DNA from: Parafrankia elaeagni
GTDB taxonomy: Bacteria; Actinomycetota; Actinomycetes; Frankiales; Frankiaceae
DNA: 64,000 nt
Reading direction: 5' to 3'
Assembly (NCBI RefSeq): GCF_000374165.1
Contig: NZ_KB893715.1
Span: 4,679-68,678, forward strand
The position numbers and the translations under genes are program-made. The notes under the pieces were generated by a model that worked only from the letters and a program-made list of their open reading frames with translations, had not been told where the DNA came from and ran no database searches. Below, piece after piece: positions 50,235 through 59,568 of this stretch (position 1 is the stretch's first letter; each line of letters begins with the position of its first letter).

Positions 50235-51083
50235 CTAGGCGGGCGCGTCGGCGGTTGCCGGAGCCCGCCTGGCGAGCCAGTCCTCGATTTCCGGCATCGT
50301 CCGGTTCGTCGGCATGGCGAGGACGATGCGGTCCACCCCCAGCTCGGCGTAGCGCTCGAACCATCCGGGCTTGAGCCCTGGCGGCGAGACGCTCACCTCG
50401 AGCGCCGGCAGATCGGCCCGCCGCTTGACCTCCTCGGCCGCCTTCCGCAAGCCGGCCAGGTTCTGGCTGGTGGCGTCCGGATCGAGCATGAAGCCGTACC
50501 AGCCGAGGCTGTCGGCGACCGCCCGCCGATGGGCCGGCACGCTGCGGCCCCCCATCACGATCGGGATGTCGCCACGGACCGGTCGGGGATGGGCGTCGAC
50601 GCCGTCGAAGGAGACGTAGCGCCCGTGAAACGTCGGTTCCGGCTGCGTCCACAGCGCCCGCATCGCCGCCAGGTACTCGGCCGTCCGGCTCCCGCGGTCG
50701 GCCATCGGCGCCCCCACGGCCGCGAACTCCTGCTCCAGGTAGCCGACGCCGACGCCGAGCTGCAGCCGCCCCTCGCTCAGCACGTCCAGCGACGCCGCCT
50801 CCTTGGCCAGCGCCACCGGATTGCGCTGCGGCAGCAGCAGAACTCCGGTGCTGAGCAGGATCGTGGAGGTCGCCGCGGCCGCGAAGGTCAGCGCGCAGAG
50901 TGGGTCGAGCATCCGGTCCGTCGGTTCCATCGGGGACGGTGGCACCCGGGGGGAGGGCAGCACCATGTGCTCGCCCGCCCAGAGGGAGTCGTAGCCGAGT
51001 TCCTCGGCCAGCCGCGCGACCCTCGTCAGGCCGGCGGGGTAGGAGCAGAGCCCGAGGTTGATCCCGAACAGGCCGATCTTCAT
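50235..51083 (-). CDS. LLM-class (F420-dependent-type) oxidoreductase
   Basis: A 282-residue luciferase-like monooxygenase-fold protein. It opens MKIGLFGINLGL and contains LAEELGYDSLWAGEHM and RLQLGVGVGYLEQEF, typical of the actinobacterial F420-dependent group. ATG 51083 was chosen because GGAGGG lies about 10 bases upstream; the longer open frame adds only a basic, non-conserved leader. It lies 135 bases upstream of the P450. It could act on a ketone or alkene intermediate with F420 or FMN. Confidence 0.9.
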   Translation of the reverse strand: MKIGLFGINLGLCSYPAGLTRVARLAEELGYDSLWAGEHMVLPSPRVPPSPMEPTDRMLDPLCALTFAAAATSTILLSTGVLLLPQRNPVALAKEAASLDVLSEGRLQLGVGVGYLEQEFAAVGAPMADRGSRTAEYLAAMRALWTQPEPTFHGRYVSFDGVDAHPRPVRGDIPIVMGGRSVPAHRRAVADSLGWYGFMLDPDATSQNLAGLRKAAEEVKRRADLPALEVSVSPPGLKPGWFERYAELGVDRIVLAMPTNRTMPEIEDWLARRAPATADAPA

Positions 51084-51351
51084 CGACACACGGCCCTCCG
51101 GCGTAACACCGGGAGACCTCGGGGATCCCGTACCGACATGATCAACCTCTCGGGTCGCATCCGCTCCGGCCCGCGGACCGGGAAGCGGCGATGGCCGCAC
51201 CGAAGCCTGCCGCCGTACCGGCCGACAGCCCGGATGACGGTCAGGGGCGACTGCCCTGTTCGAAACATATTAAACTGAAGTTGTTTAAACCGTCTATTAC
51301 TCTTCGCGGGTCGTGGCACCTGTCCGTTGTCCGATTCCCGGGCGGCAGCCG

Positions 51352-52368
51352 CTAGGGCTCCTCCACGGCGATGGGGGTCGCGACCGGAGACGCCGCCACG
51401 TCCACGAGGATCTTGCCGATCGCACGGCGGTCCGCCACCTCCCGCAGCGCGCGGGCGACGTCGTCCAGGGGATACACGCCGCCTATGCGCGGCCGCAACC
51501 GGCCGGTGGCCAGCAGATCGAAAACCTCCGCCCGATGCTTCGGCGCGACCTCGGGCAGATGCGTCATGATCGTGCGGTTCTCGAAGCCGGTGATCACTAC
51601 TCCCTTGAGGAGAACGAGATTGAGAGGAATCCGCGGGATCTCCCCCGACGCGAAGCCGACGACCACGTACCGTCCGCCCCATCGCAGGGCCCGCAGGCTC
51701 TGCTCCGCGGCCGGTCCACCGACAGGATCGAGAACCACGTCCGCGCCGGCACCGGTGATCTCCTTGATCCGCTTCTTGAGATCTTCGGTGGCGTAGTTGA
51801 CGGTCGCCTCCGCACCTGCGGCCCTGGCGACGGCGAGCTTCTCCTCGGACGACGCGGCCGCGAGCACCCGCGTTCCCATGGCCACAGCGATGTCGACGGC
51901 CGCGAGCCCGATTCCGCCGGCGGCGCCGAGAACGACCACCCAGTTGTCCGGCCGGACGTGGGCGAAGGTTCGCAGCGCGTGGTAGCACGTCGTGTAGGTG
52001 ACGCCGAAGGCAGCCGCCTGCCGCCAGTCGATCCCCGCCGGCAGCCTCGTCAGCCGCCACGCCTCGAGCACGGTCTCCTCAGCGAAGGCCCCGTGGGTGG
52101 TGACCCCGATGACGGCATCACCGACGCGGACGTTCCCGACATCCGGTGCCACGTCGACCACGGTGCCGCTGAACTCACTGCCCGGGACGAAGGGGAGCGG
52201 AATCGACACCTGATAGGTGTCGGCGATGCGCAGCAGGTCCGGGTAGTTCACCGCGGCAGCCCTGACGGCAACCCTCGCTGTCCCGGGCGCCAGCACGACG
52301 TGTCGATCGATCTCCTCGACGACGACGCCCTCGGGTTCGCCGTACGTGTGCACTACCGCGGCTCGCAT
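51352..52368 (-). CDS. NADPH:quinone oxidoreductase family MDR enzyme
   Basis: A 338-residue medium-chain dehydrogenase/reductase with VNYPDLLRIADTYQ in the GroES-like domain, the cofactor motif VLGAAGGIGLAAVDIA and the C-terminal RRAIGKILVDV. Zinc-binding cysteines are absent. ATG 52368 was chosen because the protein then begins at MRAAVVHTYGEP. It is 85 bases downstream of the FAH gene and probably co-transcribed with it. It is distinct from the enzyme at 30723. Confidence 0.9.
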   Translation of the reverse strand: MRAAVVHTYGEPEGVVVEEIDRHVVLAPGTARVAVRAAAVNYPDLLRIADTYQVSIPLPFVPGSEFSGTVVDVAPDVGNVRVGDAVIGVTTHGAFAEETVLEAWRLTRLPAGIDWRQAAAFGVTYTTCYHALRTFAHVRPDNWVVVLGAAGGIGLAAVDIAVAMGTRVLAAASSEEKLAVARAAGAEATVNYATEDLKKRIKEITGAGADVVLDPVGGPAAEQSLRALRWGGRYVVVGFASGEIPRIPLNLVLLKGVVITGFENRTIMTHLPEVAPKHRAEVFDLLATGRLRPRIGGVYPLDDVARALREVADRRAIGKILVDVAASPVATPIAVEEP

Positions 52369-52453
52369 CCGACCGCTTCCCTTCGTGTCTCCCCGTGACG
52401 GCTCTCCCGAGGCGCCGAACAGCACGCTGTCGCCCGGTCGGCGCCGGCCGCGA

Positions 52454-53419
52454 TCAGGCGGGGCGGGCCAGGCAGGGGCCGATGTCCAGGAGCGGCGGGC
52501 CTTCGACGATGCGCTGGGTTATCTCGCCGAGGTGCTCCACCCGGAAGGTGAGGACGTCGCCCACCCGCAGGCCCTCCTTCGGGAGGGCGGCGTCCTGCCT
52601 GCCCCACTTCTCCGCGAGGCAGCCGTTTCCGCAGGTGCCACACCCCAGCACGTCCCCGGTGACGACCCGGGTGCCACGGGCCGCGTAGGCGACCATCTGC
52701 GCGAAGCTCCAGCCCATGTTGTCCAGGCGGTCGGCGCCGAAGGGCTTGCCGTTCACCTCGATCTCCATCGCCAAGGAGAACGAGGGGCCGCTGGCGAAGG
52801 GTGCGAGCTCGTCGGCGGTCACGAGGTAGGGGCCGAGCGTCGTAGCGGTGTCCTTGCCCTTGGCCGGGCCCAGATCGCCCTGCATCTCCCGGAACTGCAG
52901 ATCACGCGCCGACCAGTCGACGAGGATGGTGTACCCGATGATGTGTTCGCCGGCCTGCTCCACGCTGAGGTTCGCGCCGGGCCGGCCGATCACCGCGGCG
53001 ACCTCCAGCTCGAAGTCGAAGCTCCTGGAACCCGGAGGTACCGGGACGTCGTCGTCGGGGCCGATGGTGGCCACCGGATTGGTGAAGTAGAAGAGCGGCT
53101 GGCGATAGAAGACCTTCGGTGGCCTGCCGTTCGGGCCCTGGTTCAACGAGGTGCCCACGATGTGCTGTTCGAACGTCATGAAGTCGCGGACCGACGGTGG
53201 CGTGGGAATCGGAGCACGCAGGCGGGCCTGCGTGAGCTCGACGACGCTGGCCGGTTCCCGCAGCGCGAGGCCGCCCGCGTCGCGCAGCGTCGCGGCATCG
53301 TCCAACAGATCCACCAGGCGGCCCGCACCCGGGATCTCGTAGAGCTGGTCGCCATGCGCGACGCCGACCCGGTCCCGGCCGGTCTCGTCGTCTGTCAGCT
53401 GGTAGGTCGCGAAGCGCAT
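52454..53419 (-). CDS. Fumarylacetoacetate hydrolase (FAH) family protein
   Basis: A 321-residue FAH-superfamily protein with metal ligands expected in SFDFELEVAAVIG and the downstream VDWSARDLQ. It has a lower-complexity Gly/Cys segment GCGTCGNGCLAEKWG near the end of the fold and an N-terminal cap domain. It is larger than and different from the FAH protein at 23283. It likely hydrolyses a C-C bond in a ring-cleavage product or decarboxylates an oxo acid. The promoter region upstream carries a TTGAACGAT copy. Confidence 0.92.
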   Translation of the reverse strand: MRFATYQLTDDETGRDRVGVAHGDQLYEIPGAGRLVDLLDDAATLRDAGGLALREPASVVELTQARLRAPIPTPPSVRDFMTFEQHIVGTSLNQGPNGRPPKVFYRQPLFYFTNPVATIGPDDDVPVPPGSRSFDFELEVAAVIGRPGANLSVEQAGEHIIGYTILVDWSARDLQFREMQGDLGPAKGKDTATTLGPYLVTADELAPFASGPSFSLAMEIEVNGKPFGADRLDNMGWSFAQMVAYAARGTRVVTGDVLGCGTCGNGCLAEKWGRQDAALPKEGLRVGDVLTFRVEHLGEITQRIVEGPPLLDIGPCLARPA

Positions 53420-53803
53420 GTACTCATCTCCGGAGCAGTTGGTGGAACCGTCATCACATCGCTCCCGGTTCGGAACGATCTCGGCCAGCTCATGAGCGGA
53501 AACTGGTCGGAACCCGTCCAGGTCACCGGTGGCCTGGGAGACAGGTTAGACGAACAGTGTGCCTTACGTACTACCCTGAGGATCCCTCCTCGGGAAAAAT
53601 CGTTCTCTACCCAGAGGGCTTGCAAAGTAGACAGATATCGTTCAATATGTCAAGTATCGATCGGCATCGTGGCTTCCGGTGCGGCGGCCCGTGGATCTCG
53701 GGCTCTCGGTCCTCGCGGCAGACGGCAGCGCGGTCTCGCGCCCGGCTGTGGGCGGCGCGGGCAACGGAGGGGTCCGTGCTCGATGGTTTCGGAGAGGTAA
53801 GAG
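53420..53803. promoter_or_regulatory. Divergent promoter region, FAH / FMN reductase
   Basis: 384 bases without a supported gene. Minus-strand ATTGAACGAT (53646-53637) lies between a -35-like TTGACA and a -10-like TACTTT in a good spacing, so it probably drives the FAH gene. On the plus strand GGAGAGG lies just before the FMN reductase ATG. Confidence 0.55.
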
Positions 53804-54466
53804 ATGAAACCTCTGATCGTTGGCCTTGGGGGCACGCTCCGATCGGGATCATCGTCGGAGACGGCGATGGAGCTGGCGTTGGAAGCAGCTCGTGACCGGG
53901 GTGCTGAGACTCTTTCCTTCACAGCCAAGGACCTCCAGCTCCCGCACTACGATCCTTCGGCGCGCGAGCGCACCGTCGACCAGCAGCGGCTGGTGGACGC
54001 GTTCCGGCGGGCCGATGGTCTCATCCTTTCGAGCCCGGGATATCACGGTGCCGTGTCCGGTTTGATCAAGAACGCACTGGACCACGCCGAGGACCTGGCG
54101 AGGGACGACCGTGTCTATTTCTCGGATCTTCCCATCGGATGCATCGGTGTCGCGTACGGGACCCAGGCCGCCACGAGTGTGGTGCAGAATCTTCGGACGA
54201 TCGTCCACGCCCTGCGGGGGATGCCCACCCCCTACGGGGCGGCGGTTGTGATCGCCGAGACGAACTACAGGCAGGGCGAGTGGATCGACCCGGGAACCCG
54301 GGCGGGGCTGATCCTGGTGGGCACCCAGGTCTCCACCCTCGCCGCCGCGCTCGCTCCACATTTGAGGCCGGCCAGTATCGCCCTCCGCTCCGAGGCGGGC
54401 CGTGGCAGTCTCGGGGAATCGGGCCGCGGCACCTGCGCGACCGAAACTCCTCATCTCCGTGCGTGA
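53804..54466 (+). CDS. NADPH-dependent FMN reductase
   Basis: A 220-residue flavodoxin-fold FMN reductase with GGTLRSGSSSETAMELAL at the flavin phosphate loop and LILSSPGYHGAVSGLIKNAL, typical of the NADPH-dependent FMN reductase family. The last 40 residues are less conserved. It can supply reduced flavin to a separate monooxygenase such as the HsaA-like protein at 31892. It is convergent with the ferredoxin reductase gene; the pair share a terminator. Confidence 0.9.
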   Translation: MKPLIVGLGGTLRSGSSSETAMELALEAARDRGAETLSFTAKDLQLPHYDPSARERTVDQQRLVDAFRRADGLILSSPGYHGAVSGLIKNALDHAEDLARDDRVYFSDLPIGCIGVAYGTQAATSVVQNLRTIVHALRGMPTPYGAAVVIAETNYRQGEWIDPGTRAGLILVGTQVSTLAAALAPHLRPASIALRSEAGRGSLGESGRGTCATETPHLRA

Positions 54467-54472
54467 GCTGAC

Positions 54473-54538
54473 GACCGGAGCGTGACGGCCTGACACGCTG
54501 ACCGCGCCGGTGATGGTTCAGGCCGTCACGCTCCGGTC
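54473..54538. terminator. Bidirectional terminator between convergent genes
   Basis: Perfect 21-bp inverted repeat, 54473-54493 with 54518-54538, with a 24-base spacer. One arm overlaps the last codons and stop of the ferredoxin reductase gene and the other lies 7 bases after the FMN reductase stop. Confidence 0.85.
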
Positions 54539-55782
54539 AGAGCGGCAAGATCGGTCGAGGGGTCCACGAGCACAGCCGGGTCCGCCGTCGTGCCATCCCG
54601 GATCAGGCGGCGCAGGGCACGCACGTCGTCGGACCGGTTGATGCCCACCGCGCCGGTCACCACGCCGCCGCGATCAAAGATGGCGATTCCGTCGAGCGCG
54701 TCCAGGTCGCCACGCACGCGGACGCGGTCGTCGAACGACGGCCATCCGCATATCTGCAGGTTGACGTCGTACTGGTCCGACCAGCACCACGGGACCTCGG
54801 TGACCTTCTCCTGGTACCCGAGCATGGCCCGAGCCGCGGACGCGCCCTGGTGCTGGGCGTGCTGCCACTGCTCGGGCCGATGAGTGCCGCCGAACCGGGG
54901 CCGTGGGGCCCGTGCGACATCGCCAGCCGCGAAGACGCCGGGTATCGAGGTCGCGCAGTGCTCATCGACGATGATCCCGTCGGCCACGACGGCGCCGGCC
55001 CGCTCGGCGAGGTCGGTGTCCGGGACCATGCCGATGCCGAGCACGACTACCTCGGCCTCGATACGTGTGCCGTCAGTCCCGGTGGCGACCGTTGTCGCGC
55101 CGGTCCGCTCCAGCCCGTGGAGGCCGACGCCAGTCCGAAGGTCGACACCGTGAGAGCGGTGGATATCGCGGTAGATCGCTGCGACCGACGGTGGGAGAAC
55201 CCGGCTCATCGGGGTGGATGCGGCCTCGATGACGGTGACCTCGCAGCCCAACGTGCGCGCGCTGGCGGCCACCTCCGCGCCGATGAAACCGGCGCCGACG
55301 ACCAGGACTCGAGGACGAGTGGCCAGCGCGTCGCGCAGGGCGACCGCATCGTCTCGCGACCTCAGCGTGAAGACCCCCGCCACGCCGTCGGCCTGAGGCA
55401 GGGTCCTGGCCTTTCCCCCGGTCGCGAGCAGTAGCCGCCCGTACCGCAGACAGTCCCCGTCGTCGAGCCGGACGAGCCGGGCCACCGGGTCGATCGCGAC
55501 CGCCTGGACGCCGGTGCGCAGCTCGATCTGGCGTCGGGTGAACAGCGTCAGAGGACGCAGAAGCTGGCGCTCGGGCGGTGTCTCGCCTCGTAGGACGTCC
55601 TTGGAAAGCGGTGGACGCAGGTATGGCACATGGGACTCCCCGCCCACAAGCACGACGCGTCCCTCGAAGCCGGCGGACCGGAGTCCGAATGCCGCGCTCA
55701 CCCCGGCGACTCCTGTGCCGATGATCACGCAGCTCTCGGTCGAGCTCAACGGGCCGGCGGGCCCCACGGCGGAGTAGGTCAC
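54526..55782 (-). CDS. FAD-dependent ferredoxin/rubredoxin reductase
   Basis: A 418-residue pyridine-nucleotide-disulfide-type reductase with the FAD motif VIIGTGVAGVSAAFGL, the NAD(P) motif LVVGAGFIGAEVAASA and the C-terminal segment FAAGDVARAP. The C-terminal reductase domain ends LVDPSTDLAALTGA. GTG 55782 was chosen because GGAGG lies upstream. It would pass electrons from NAD(P)H to a ferredoxin for the P450 or Rieske oxygenases. It is convergent with the FMN reductase. Confidence 0.93.
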   Translation of the reverse strand: MTYSAVGPAGPLSSTESCVIIGTGVAGVSAAFGLRSAGFEGRVVLVGGESHVPYLRPPLSKDVLRGETPPERQLLRPLTLFTRRQIELRTGVQAVAIDPVARLVRLDDGDCLRYGRLLLATGGKARTLPQADGVAGVFTLRSRDDAVALRDALATRPRVLVVGAGFIGAEVAASARTLGCEVTVIEAASTPMSRVLPPSVAAIYRDIHRSHGVDLRTGVGLHGLERTGATTVATGTDGTRIEAEVVVLGIGMVPDTDLAERAGAVVADGIIVDEHCATSIPGVFAAGDVARAPRPRFGGTHRPEQWQHAQHQGASAARAMLGYQEKVTEVPWCWSDQYDVNLQICGWPSFDDRVRVRGDLDALDGIAIFDRGGVVTGAVGINRSDDVRALRRLIRDGTTADPAVLVDPSTDLAALTGA

Positions 55783-56000
55783 GCGCTGCCTCCAACATGC
55801 CTGATCGGCCGGCGGGTCGGGCATGACATGCGGTCGGCCCTTGTCGGCGTTCGTCGAAGGTACAGATGAGACAGATTATGTGCAAATAAATCCGACGGCG
55901 TTAGGCTGAGCCGCGATGCCACCTGCCACCGGCGTCGGCGGTCCGCTGACGGGCCGGGTCCCGCGGGAGCCTGGTGGATAGAGGGGAGGTCGGGCGGGCG

Positions 56001-56738
56001 ATGGTGCCTGACACAGGACGGCTGGCGGGAAAGGCCGCGCTTGTCACCGGAGCGGGCAAGGGGATCGGCCGGGGCATCGCCCGCCGGTTCGCGCGTGAGG
56101 GGGCGGCGGTCCTCGTCGCCGAGATCGACGAGGCCGCCGGTGCCTCGGTGGCCGCCGAGATCGCCGAACTGGGCGGACAGGCGGTGTTCCTGCCCTGCGA
56201 CGTGCGCGAGAAGCAGCAGGTGGTCACAGCTGTCGAGGAGACCTCCCAGAGGTTCGGTAGCCTCGACATTCTCGTGAACAACGCGATCGCTCTGTCGCCG
56301 AACGTGGTGCTGGAGGAGAAGTCCGACGAGATGCTCAGCTCGGTGCTGACTTCCGGGTTATGGGCGACCTGGTGGGCGATGCGGGCCGCGCTGCCGGCGA
56401 TGCGAGCCGCCGGTGGCGGTCGCATCATCAACTTTTACTCGATCGACGCCGAGGCCGGTGCCTGGCTGCACTCCGACTACAACGCGGTGAAGGACGCAAT
56501 CCGCGGCCTGACCAGGTCGGCCGCGATGGAATGGGCACGTGACAACGTCCTTGTCAACGCCATCGCGCCGGCCGTGGCCGGCAATCCTCTCGGTCGGGTC
56601 GGCGATCCGGAGGAGGACATCGCGCCGGTGGCGGTATTCCTCGCCTCCGAGGACGCCCGCTACGTCACCGGGGAGACCATCCACGTCGACGGTGGGCAGC
56701 ACCTTCCCAGATACCAGAGCCGCCCCCCCGGCCTTTAG
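56001..56738 (+). CDS. SDR-family oxidoreductase with shortened substrate loop
   Basis: A 245-residue classical SDR with TGAGKGIG, NNAI, and the catalytic pair in SDYNAVK. After the NAIAPAV segment it jumps quickly to GNPLGRVGDPEEDIAP, so the substrate-binding lid is about 20-30 residues shorter than usual. ATG 56001 was chosen because GGAGG lies about 10 bases upstream; a GTG at 55974 is an alternative. It stands alone between minus-strand genes. Confidence 0.9.
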   Translation: MVPDTGRLAGKAALVTGAGKGIGRGIARRFAREGAAVLVAEIDEAAGASVAAEIAELGGQAVFLPCDVREKQQVVTAVEETSQRFGSLDILVNNAIALSPNVVLEEKSDEMLSSVLTSGLWATWWAMRAALPAMRAAGGGRIINFYSIDAEAGAWLHSDYNAVKDAIRGLTRSAAMEWARDNVLVNAIAPAVAGNPLGRVGDPEEDIAPVAVFLASEDARYVTGETIHVDGGQHLPRYQSRPPGL

Positions 56739-57078
56739 TCCCGCGGCACCGCTGATCCGACTCGGGCTCATCCAGTGCAACGCCTGAGCACATATGCACT
56801 GTCTGTTCTAGATGCAATGTCGATCACTTGGCGGGGCGGGTGTCGGGCGGCCTGTGGCCGGTCGTTCACAGGCGAGAGACACGGGAAGCCTGCTGACCGT
56901 CGGCGGCGGCGTGCGCTGACGAAGGCCCCCCGCCGGCTGTCCTCCCATCGGGCTCGCTTCCCGGATCGGCATCAGCTACCGATATCAGACCAGACGACTA
57001 TCTGGCCAGACGACAACGAACGGTGCCGCCAGCGGCACCGTTCGTTGTCGTGGACCCTCGCTCGTCAGGGTCTGAGAA
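56739..57078. other. Intergenic region with motif copy and terminator
   Basis: 340 bases without a gene. It contains TCTGTTCTAGA around 56801-56812, a copy of the TAGAACAGA motif not positioned before any minus-strand start nearby, and the terminator at 57011-57050. Confidence 0.45.
57011..57050. terminator. Bidirectional terminator hairpin
   Basis: Perfect 18-bp stem (57011-57028 with 57033-57050) and a 4-base loop CCAG, between the convergent SDR and amidohydrolase genes. Confidence 0.9.
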
Positions 57079-58083
57079 TCAGAGTTTGAGAAGGGGGATG
57101 GCGTTCTCGCTGCGGATCTTCGCCTGGTCGGCCTCGGAAAGGCCGAGGCCGTCGGTGAGGTCACCGTCGTGGACGTCGGACCCGGCGAAGTTGTCTCCGT
57201 AGAGCATCTGGTCGACCCCGACCTCGTCGATGATCGCCTTACGCATGATCGGCGAGTGGATGTCGAGATCGTAGTAGAAGTGCGGGTTGTACTCGATCAG
57301 TTCTTTCTTGTTCTTCGAGTCCGGAGCCATCGTCTTGTTCGTCTGGTTGAACCGGCCGAGCTGGAACGGCACGAAACCACCAGCATGCGTGATGAGGATC
57401 TTCAGGTCGGGGAAGTCGTCGAGGACCCCGCCGTTCGTCATGTACCAGTAGAAGAGTGTCTCATCGCTGTTCATACCGATGATCGACGTGGTGTCGAACG
57501 GGTCGTCACACGCCCGGTCACCCCACGTCACCGACTGGTTGAAGCCGTGCACGAACACCAGCACACCCAGCTCGGAGATCTTCTCCCAGACCGGGTACAG
57601 TGCCGGGTCGTGGGCGTGGCGGCCGCCGAAGTTGTCCCCGCCGATGCTCACGCCCTGCGCCCCGAGCTGGGTGACGGCACGTTCGAGTTCCTTCGCCGCG
57701 GCCTGGGGGTCCTGCATCGGGATCTGCGCCCAGAAGTAGAACCTCTCCGGGTTTGACGAGCAGTACTGGGCGAAGCTGTCGTTGACCGTCTGCGCCCACC
57801 GGGTCGCGAAGTCCACATCGGTGTGGTACATGACCATGTGGAGCGGCATCGAGAGCACGACCTTGTCGATGCCCGCCCGGTCGAACGCAGCCAACCGCGG
57901 CTCCGGCTTCCACAGCTCCAAAAGCTGGTCCTGGGTCTTCGGGGTCGGCCCGCCCGGGTACCGCTTCGTGCCCAGCTTCCAGTCACCGATCCGCAGCGTA
58001 CCGTCGTCCCAGAACGGACCCCAGTGCTCGTGCTGGTCGAACATCTCCGGGGTCATCTGATGCGCATGCAAATCAATCAACAT
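57079..58083 (-). CDS. Amidohydrolase family protein (ACMSD-like)
   Basis: A 334-residue metal-dependent hydrolase/decarboxylase of the Amidohydro_2 type. The metal-binding HxH is in LIDLHAHQM, with later histidines in LVFVHGFNQ and LITHAGGF, and the aspartate in LYGDNFAGSD. Relatives include 2-amino-3-carboxymuconate semialdehyde decarboxylase and 2,3-dihydroxybenzoate-type decarboxylases. It lies 108 bases downstream of the mycofactocin-type SDR and may decarboxylate an aromatic or muconate-type intermediate. Confidence 0.92.
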   Translation of the reverse strand: MLIDLHAHQMTPEMFDQHEHWGPFWDDGTLRIGDWKLGTKRYPGGPTPKTQDQLLELWKPEPRLAAFDRAGIDKVVLSMPLHMVMYHTDVDFATRWAQTVNDSFAQYCSSNPERFYFWAQIPMQDPQAAAKELERAVTQLGAQGVSIGGDNFGGRHAHDPALYPVWEKISELGVLVFVHGFNQSVTWGDRACDDPFDTTSIIGMNSDETLFYWYMTNGGVLDDFPDLKILITHAGGFVPFQLGRFNQTNKTMAPDSKNKKELIEYNPHFYYDLDIHSPIMRKAIIDEVGVDQMLYGDNFAGSDVHDGDLTDGLGLSEADQAKIRSENAIPLLKL

Positions 58084-58191
58084 GCTACGAACTCCTTTTG
58101 GATAATGTGCCGGGGGCGGGTGGTGCGAAACGCATTCTCTGTGACCGCCATTTCGATCATCGCTGTCGGCCGTTCGCGTACCGGGCTGTGC

Positions 58192-59049
58192 CTAGGAGAG
58201 GTTCGGCTGCTTGAGAGTGGCGCCGGCGTCGACCTTGAGCTGTAGACCGGTGACGTACCTGGACTCGTCGGACGCGAGAAAGAGGACGGCGTTGCTGACC
58301 TCTCGCGGGCTGATGTACGGAACGTTGGGCATGGCCTGCAGGGATGCGAAGGCCGACTCCGCGTCCTCGCGGGTCGGCGCCTCGAGATCCGGCCGGAACA
58401 GGCGGTACATCGGTTCGGACTGCAGCATGCCGGTGTCGCAGTTCGTCGGGTGCACCGCGTTGACCCGGATCATCTCCGGGGCGAGCGCCAGCGCGAGATC
58501 CCGTACCAGCGGCACGATCGCGCGCTTGGCGTGGGCGTAGCCGGCACCGCCTGGACCGTTCGTGGGGCTGTCCGTATGGCCGACGACCAGGGAGGCCACG
58601 GAACCGGTGGCGATGATCGAGGCTCCGGCGCCAAGGTGGGGCAGAGCCGCCGAGATAGTGTTGATCACCCCGACCAGGTCGACCTCGACCGTTTCCAGGA
58701 ACGCGGCGGCCGGTAGATCGGCACCCAGCGGGCAGAGCCCGGCGTTGGCGACAACGATGTCCAGACGGCCGAGTTCGGCGATGCCGTCCGCGACAACGGA
58801 GACGAGAGCCGCCCGGTCCCGCACGTCGGCGGTGCGTGCGATGATCCGCCGGTCCAGCTTCTCGACCAGTGCGACAGTCTCGGCCAGATCGTCCGCGGTG
58901 GCGAGGGGGTAGTTGGCGAACTCGGTCTGCTCGCAGATGTCGACCGCGATGATGTCGGCACCCTCCTCGGCCAGCAGGAGTGCGTGGCTCCGGCCCTGCC
59001 CCCGGGCGGCTCCCGTAACGAAAGCGACCTTTCCTGATACTCGACCCAT
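58192..59049 (-). CDS. Mycofactocin-coupled SDR oxidoreductase
   Basis: A 285-residue SDR with the insert that marks the mycofactocin-associated family: VDICEQTEFANYPLATADDL followed by AETVALVEKL. It also has TGAARGQGRS, NAGL, YAHAK for the active site and the ending YVTGLQLKVDAG. Proteins of this group hold NAD tightly and pass electrons through mycofactocin. ATG 59049 was chosen over an earlier ATG because it begins at MGRVSGKVAF. A TAGAACAGT motif lies 75-85 bases upstream. It probably oxidises an alcohol in the pathway. Confidence 0.93.
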   Translation of the reverse strand: MGRVSGKVAFVTGAARGQGRSHALLLAEEGADIIAVDICEQTEFANYPLATADDLAETVALVEKLDRRIIARTADVRDRAALVSVVADGIAELGRLDIVVANAGLCPLGADLPAAAFLETVEVDLVGVINTISAALPHLGAGASIIATGSVASLVVGHTDSPTNGPGGAGYAHAKRAIVPLVRDLALALAPEMIRVNAVHPTNCDTGMLQSEPMYRLFRPDLEAPTREDAESAFASLQAMPNVPYISPREVSNAVLFLASDESRYVTGLQLKVDAGATLKQPNLS

Positions 59050-59568
59050 AGTGGCTCCCTTCAGTCGCCACACCCCGGGCTACCTGGTCGGCCAGCCGAG
59101 ATGGCGAGAGTCATACTAGACGCAGACTGTTCTACATGTTCAAGTCTTGGATGGTAGTCGTGACGTTCTGGTGAGTGCCAGGGCGTTCCTCGGGACCGGC
59201 GCCCTCGCCGGCCTCCGGAGTCGTGGGCTTCGTCCTGACCTGTGCTCGCCCTGGCTGCGCGATGCACTCCTGTGCACGATCCGGACGAGCGTGTCGACGC
59301 CTGCCGTGGTTCGGGGCGCTCGTGTCGGGCCGTCGCCGCCGACCGTGTCCGGCCTCTGTCGGGACGCGGCTGGGACCGGTCCACAGACTGACCGCTTGAC
59401 GATCAATGACGCAATACGTAATATACAAAATGCGTTAAAGTTGTTACGTCGTACTGGCTGGCAGGTCGGGACCACCTCGGACCGCCGGCCGATCTCCATG
59501 TCGTGCCGGTACGAACGAGGAACCGGTGCGACGTGGTACAGCGGCGACCCCCCAGTTAGGAGACAGCG
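59050..59568. promoter_or_regulatory. Divergent promoter region, SDR / amidohydrolase
   Basis: 519 bases without a supported gene. Minus-strand TAGAACAGTC (59134-59125) lies inside a promoter-like spacer between TTGAAC and TAGTAT. A second AT-rich stretch at 59405-59455 carries ACGTAA (59416-59421) and TTACGT (59444-59449) as an inverted repeat and probably serves the plus-strand amidohydrolase. An RBS-like AGGAG lies at about 59559. Confidence 0.5.
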
